Assembly (NCBI GenBank): GCA_005883245.1
Contig: VAXT01000087.1
Location: 1-18,817, forward strand
Source: Actinomycetota bacterium
Lineage (GTDB): Bacteria; Actinomycetota; Thermoleophilia; Gaiellales; Gaiellaceae
DNA: 18,817 nucleotides
Reading direction: 5' to 3'
Shown: one piece after another, positions 15,361 through 18,817 of the stretch
Layout: each line of letters starts with the position of its first letter
Position numbering within the stretch: position 1 is the stretch's first letter
The notes under the pieces: model-generated
What the model was told of the DNA's origin: nothing
What the model saw: the letters and a program-made list of their open reading frames with translations, nothing else
The model's database searches: none
Program-made: the position numbers and the translations under genes

Positions 15361-16154
15361 GCGCTACTGGGCCGTTGGGACGGGTGCCAGCGCAGCGCGC
15401 GGCGCTCGATCGTGGAGAAGACGACATAGATCGCGAGCCCGAGGAAGCCCGTTGCAACGGCGAGCGCATAGACCTGGTTCGTCAGGCCGAACGACTCGGC
15501 GACGTTCATGATTTGGCCGAGCCCCGGGATACCCATGAACAGCTCGGCGGTGAACGCCAGGATCAAGGCGACCGCGGAGGCGATCCGGAGACCTGTTGCG
15601 ATGTACGGGACCGAGCTCGGCAGGGTCACGCGGTACAGGCGCTCGAGAGGACCGACGCCGAATGACCGTGCCGTGTCGATCGCGACCGGGTCCACGTCGC
15701 GCACGCCGTACATCGTCTGGATCAGCAGCGGCCAGAACGCGCCGAAGGCGGCGAGGAAGATCTCGCTCCTGATGTTCGTACCGAGCGTCAGGAAGAGCAG
15801 CGGAATCAACGCCGCCGACGGAATCGGCCGCAGGAATTCGATCGGAACCCTGAACGCCCTTCCGGCGAAATCGCTCGAGCCGAGCAGGATGCCGATCGGG
15901 ACGGCGAGCACGGTGGCCAGGCCGAGGCCGAGGGCCCAGCCCCGCACGGTTCGCCCGAGCGCGGCCCAGAACTCCTGCGTCTGCATCATCGACCACAGCT
16001 CGCGAAACGTCGTCGTCATTGCAGGCAGGTCCTGCTCTGAGATCACTCCGAACCTGGAGACGGCCTGCCACAGCGCGAGGAACGCGGCAATCGAAGCTGC
16101 CGCCGCAACGCCCGGCGTCAGGCGCGTAACGATCCCTCCGCCTGGTGCGGACAC
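15357..16154 (-). CDS. ABC transporter permease 1 (SsuC/TauC-like)
   Basis: A 265-residue membrane protein of the same permease family and first gene of the importer operon. The EAA loop is DVDPVAIDTARSFGVGPLERLYRVTLPSSVP (in pieces), preceded by the conserved EFLRPIPSAALIPLLFLTLG. Start GTG 16154 is preceded by AGGA at a short 5-6-base spacing. A candidate operator (16200-16220) lies 45 bases upstream, so this importer is probably controlled together with the decarboxylase gene and the pca operon. That makes an aromatic acid or arylglyoxylate the likely cargo. Confidence 0.93.
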   Translation of the reverse strand: MSAPGGGIVTRLTPGVAAAASIAAFLALWQAVSRFGVISEQDLPAMTTTFRELWSMMQTQEFWAALGRTVRGWALGLGLATVLAVPIGILLGSSDFAGRAFRVPIEFLRPIPSAALIPLLFLTLGTNIRSEIFLAAFGAFWPLLIQTMYGVRDVDPVAIDTARSFGVGPLERLYRVTLPSSVPYIATGLRIASAVALILAFTAELFMGIPGLGQIMNVAESFGLTNQVYALAVATGFLGLAIYVVFSTIERRALRWHPSQRPSSA

Positions 16155-16199
16155 ACGGTAGTCCTAACACGTTTTGAGCGATGATGTGCGCACACCGAG

Positions 16200-16220
16200 C
16201 CGTTGTTCGCATTGAGAACA
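16200..16220 (-). promoter_or_regulatory. candidate IclR-family operator 3 (ABC importer operon)
   Basis: On the minus strand this reads TGTTCTCAATGCGAAC, then AA, then CGG, the third copy of the motif at 9960-9980 and 10848-10868, again in the same orientation relative to its gene. It is 45 bases upstream of the first permease start. The remaining part of this intergenic stretch (16221-16440) shows no convincing gene, hairpin or repeat. Confidence 0.6.
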
Positions 16221-16440
16221 AGAGCCTGATGGCCGGATACTCGCCGTTCGGTGTCCATCTCGTCAGAAGCGCCCGCTGCGAAGCGCCAAGGAGGTGTTCC
16301 GGATGCTCTCAGGGGAGCTCGGCACTCGGATCTGCGCTTGCGGTTTCGTCCCGAAGCGGACCGTCCGATGGCGCTTCGCCGCTAGATCGCTCTGAGCTCG
16401 TACCTTTCGGGGTCGAGCGCAAGGGGAGTCGACGTGGTCG

Positions 16441-16917
16441 TTGAACTTCCAAGATGTGCCCGAGAGCGTCCTCAGGCCCGGAAGGAAGACGTCCTTCGTC
16501 GAGCGCCGGATCCGGAGGATCGTCAACGCGCGCTCCGTGACCATCGGCCTCGCCGCGACGTTCGTCGGCCTGGCGCTGATCGGAGGCGTGATCATCCGCT
16601 TCGTCGACCACCAGAACTTCCCGTCGGTCGGGCTCGGCATCTGGTGGGCACTCCAGACGGTGACCACGGTCGGCTACGGGGACGTCGTGCCGGCGACGAC
16701 TGCCGGCCGGACGATCGGAGGCCTCGAGATGGTGCTCGGGATCGCGTTCATCTCGTTCGTCACGGCAGGAGTGACGAGCAGCCTCGTCCAGCGGGCCGCG
16801 AGAGCAGAAAGTGAGGCCGACCGCGTCCACCGTGAGGAGATCGCAGAGCGGATCGTCGACCAGTTGGCCGAGCTCGGCAAGCGTCTCGATGCGGTCGATT
16901 CGAAGCTCGCCCGCTAG
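16441..16917 (+). CDS. two-TM potassium channel-like protein
   Basis: A 158-residue membrane protein of the Ion_trans_2 type. It has TM1 at about residues 32-54, a pore helix and selectivity filter TTVGYGD (75-81), TM2 at about 92-115, then a charged helix to the C-terminus (ESEADRVHREEIAERIVDQL and onward) that may form a coiled coil for tetramer assembly. TVGYGD is the canonical K+ filter. No regulatory RCK domain follows. The start is TTG 16441 (AGGGGAG about 12 bases upstream, rather far) or possibly GTG 16456. It seems unrelated to the aromatic cluster. Confidence 0.88.
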   Translation: MNFQDVPESVLRPGRKTSFVERRIRRIVNARSVTIGLAATFVGLALIGGVIIRFVDHQNFPSVGLGIWWALQTVTTVGYGDVVPATTAGRTIGGLEMVLGIAFISFVTAGVTSSLVQRAARAESEADRVHREEIAERIVDQLAELGKRLDAVDSKLAR

Positions 16918-16943
16918 ATCCGAAGAATGCCGGCCGTCCGAGA

Positions 16944-16972
16944 TTGATTTTCCGCTATTAGGGTGCTAAGAA
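16944..16972 (+). promoter_or_regulatory. possible promoter of the secreted beta-propeller gene
   Basis: TTGATT (16944-16949) and TAAGAA (16967-16972) are separated by 17 bases and resemble minus-35 and minus-10 boxes. The inverted repeat AGGGT/ACCCT (16960-16964 and 16972-16976) overlaps the second box and could be a regulator site. It lies in an unusually AT-rich patch of the gap before the gene at 17046. Motif match only. Confidence 0.3.
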
Positions 16973-17045
16973 CCCTCGGTTACGCATAACTGGCCATTGG
17001 GCTCGTCGGCGGTCGAGACGCTGCGGGCTGGAGGGGAGAAGGGGT

Positions 17046-18817
17046 ATGAAACGAAGGCAGATCGTCTCGGCCTGGGTCGTCGCGCTGATTGCGATTGGCG
17101 TAGCCGCGGTCGTGCTGGCGGTTCCGGGCCATCATTCGACCAAGGCCACGGCACCGTCGTCCGCCGCCGCGTACATGCCGGAGCCCGGCAACGGCGAAGG
17201 CGAGCAGTTCGGCGCCATGGACACGTACTGGAACGACCGGTTGACCTACCCGACCGGTCACTTCAACCCGGCCTGGCTGCGCGCCGCGAAGGCACAGGAC
17301 GCGCGCATCGCGAGCCGTCGGCCGCGCGTCGGTCAGTCGGGAGCTTCCTGGACGAGCCTCGGCCCGAGGCCCGAGCGAATGACCGGCTGCACGAATTGCT
17401 ACGACTACGGCTTCACCGAGGGCCGGATCAACGCGATGGTCGTCGATCCGACGACGACGACGCAGGGCTCGATCGTCGCCTACGCGGCCACGGTCGGCGG
17501 CGGGGTCTGGAAGACGACCAACTGCTGTAGCAACTCGACCAGCTGGAGCGTCACGACGGACGATCCCCTCATCTCCACGCTCGCGATCGACACGCTGTCG
17601 ATCGACCCGCAGAGCCACAACACGGTCTTCGCGGGCACGGGCGACCTCAACTACGGCTCATTCTCGATGGGCAGCCAGGGCATCCTCAAGTCGGCCGAGT
17701 TCCCGTAGTACGACGCCGTCGGGAAGGTGCGCGTCGACCCGAACAACAGCAGCAAGGTCGTCGCCGGCACGAAGAAGGGCGTCTTCGTCTCCTACAACGG
17801 AGGCACCGACTGGACGGGCCCGTGCACGACGAACGGCTTCAACACTCAGCGCCAGGACATCACCGGGCTCGAGCTCTCGAACATGGGTGGTGGCGTCACG
17901 CGCATCATCGCCGCGGTCGGCGTTCGCGGCTTTGCGACCGCCGTTCAGTACGACCTCGGGAGCAACGGGGCAAACGGGCTCTACAGCGCCAGCATGCCGT
18001 CCAGCGGCTGCCCGACCTTCACCTCGATCGCGTCGAACGCGAACGGCTTCGTCTACGGCAACGCGATCACGGGGAGCCCGTACACGACCGGAGCGGCGAT
18101 GAACGCGGGCAGCGGCACCGCGTACGCGAGCCCGACCACGGGCGACCAGCTCGGGCGGATCGACATCGCGGTTGCCCCGAGCAACCCCAACGTGATCTAT
18201 GCACAGGTGCAGTCGATCGCGCCCAACACCGGAGGCTGCGGCGGCGCGGCCGGCTGTCAGCTCGGCGTCTGGGCGACGAACAACGGCGGCAGCTCCTGGA
18301 CGTTCATGGAGGGCTCGCAAGGCCCGGCGCTCGACAACGACCCGTGCGGCTTCGACTACCCGCAGAACTGGTACGACCAGGGGCTCGCGGTCGACCCGAA
18401 CAACCCGGACCGCGTCTTCATCGACACCTACGACGTCTGGTTCGGGACGCGCACCGGAAACACGCTCACCGACCTGACCTGCGGCTACAACGGCACGAGC
18501 GGCCACGTCGTCCACGTCGACCAGCACGCGCTCGCCTTCGTGCCGGGCTCGTCGAGCATCCTCCTGATCGGGAGCGACGGCGGCGCCTTCTCGACGTCGA
18601 ACGCGGACATCGCGGGGACGGGGACACCGACGTTCGTGAACATGGACACCGGCCTGAACACGATCGAGTTCTACTCCGGCGACATCAGCGGCCACTTCGC
18701 GACCGCGCCGAACACCTCCGCAGCCGGCGGTGCGCAGGACAACGCGCCGAGCGTCGCGGGGTGGACCGGCTCCCCGAACGGCCCGGTGCAGTGGCAGATG
18801 ACCGTGGGCGGTGACGG
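17046..18817 (+). pseudogene. secreted BNR/sortilin-like beta-propeller protein, interrupted by in-frame TAG, 3' end outside window
   Basis: ATG 17046 follows a strong GGAGGGGAG Shine-Dalgarno. Residues 6-28 are a hydrophobic export signal (IVSAWVVALIAIGVAAVVLA). The body shows glycosidase/sialidase/VPS10-type propeller features: ASWTSLGPRPERM, GRINAMVVDP, GGGVWKTTN, then after the stop VRVDPNNSSKVVAGTKKGVFVSYNGGTDW, ATNNGGSSWTF and LAVDPNNPDRVF (Asp-box-like repeats). Frame 1 is open from 17046 to the window end except for TAG at 17706-17708, where the text reads EFP-stop-YDAVGKVRVDP; a glutamine codon CAG would need one C-to-T change. The first half would give 220 residues. The usual TDGGxTW Asp box after GILKS is absent just before the stop, so a short deletion may also be present. 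Function is unknown; it is probably extracellular. Confidence 0.75.

Noticed and set aside
14579..15469. Apparent 577-residue permease-ATPase fusion
   Set aside because: The upstream part is Arg/Pro-rich antiframe of permease 2; the ATPase starts at GTG 14578 overlapping the permease stop.
1..18817. tRNA, rRNA, CRISPR array, insertion sequence or attachment site
   Set aside because: No repeat-spacer pattern, transposase motif, long inverted repeats or cloverleaf-like sequence was seen by eye; small RNAs could be missed.

Overview
The window is GC-rich, packed with GTG starts and 4-base gene overlaps, and reads as chromosomal DNA of an actinobacterium. Thermoleophilia (Solirubrobacterales/Gaiellales type) is my best guess, from the protein style and from the cupredoxin-like tail on a solute-binding protein. 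That placement is an inference, not a search result.

Layout. Positions 1-50 are the end of an unidentified plus-strand gene. Positions 119-9938 are one long minus-strand operon, read from 9938 down: aldehyde dehydrogenase, pcaI, pcaJ, pcaH, pcaG (frame-broken), pcaB, pcaD, pcaC, a MetE-like methyltransferase, pobA and an MFS transporter. Next come an IclR-family regulator (minus, 10041-10838) and a divergent benzoylformate-decarboxylase-like gene (mdlC-like, plus, 10890-12491). A minus-strand four-gene ABC importer operon (two permeases, ATPase, binding protein) fills 12495-16154. The right end holds a small 2-TM potassium-channel-like gene (16441-16917) and a secreted BNR/beta-propeller protein gene that has an in-frame TAG and runs off the window.

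How it works together. The importer would bring in an aromatic acid. The ThDP decarboxylase would turn an arylglyoxylate into an aldehyde, which the dehydrogenase oxidises to an aromatic acid. PobA hydroxylates 4-hydroxybenzoate to protocatechuate. PcaHG, PcaB, PcaC, PcaD and PcaIJ carry protocatechuate to beta-ketoadipyl-CoA. The thiolase (pcaF) and any mandelate dehydrogenase are not in the window. The MetE-like gene inside the operon suggests a methyl-transfer step, perhaps on methoxylated substrates, but this is a hypothesis.

Most notable observations. A 21-bp sequence recurs three times, in the same orientation relative to the downstream gene, before the aldehyde dehydrogenase operon, mdlC-like and the ABC operon; it is a strong candidate operator for the IclR-type regulator. 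Several genes look damaged or shortened (pcaG, MFS, BNR protein, pobA start; possibly pcaD and pcaJ), which points either to locus decay or to assembly/sequencing error. The binding protein carries a cupredoxin-like tail without copper ligands.
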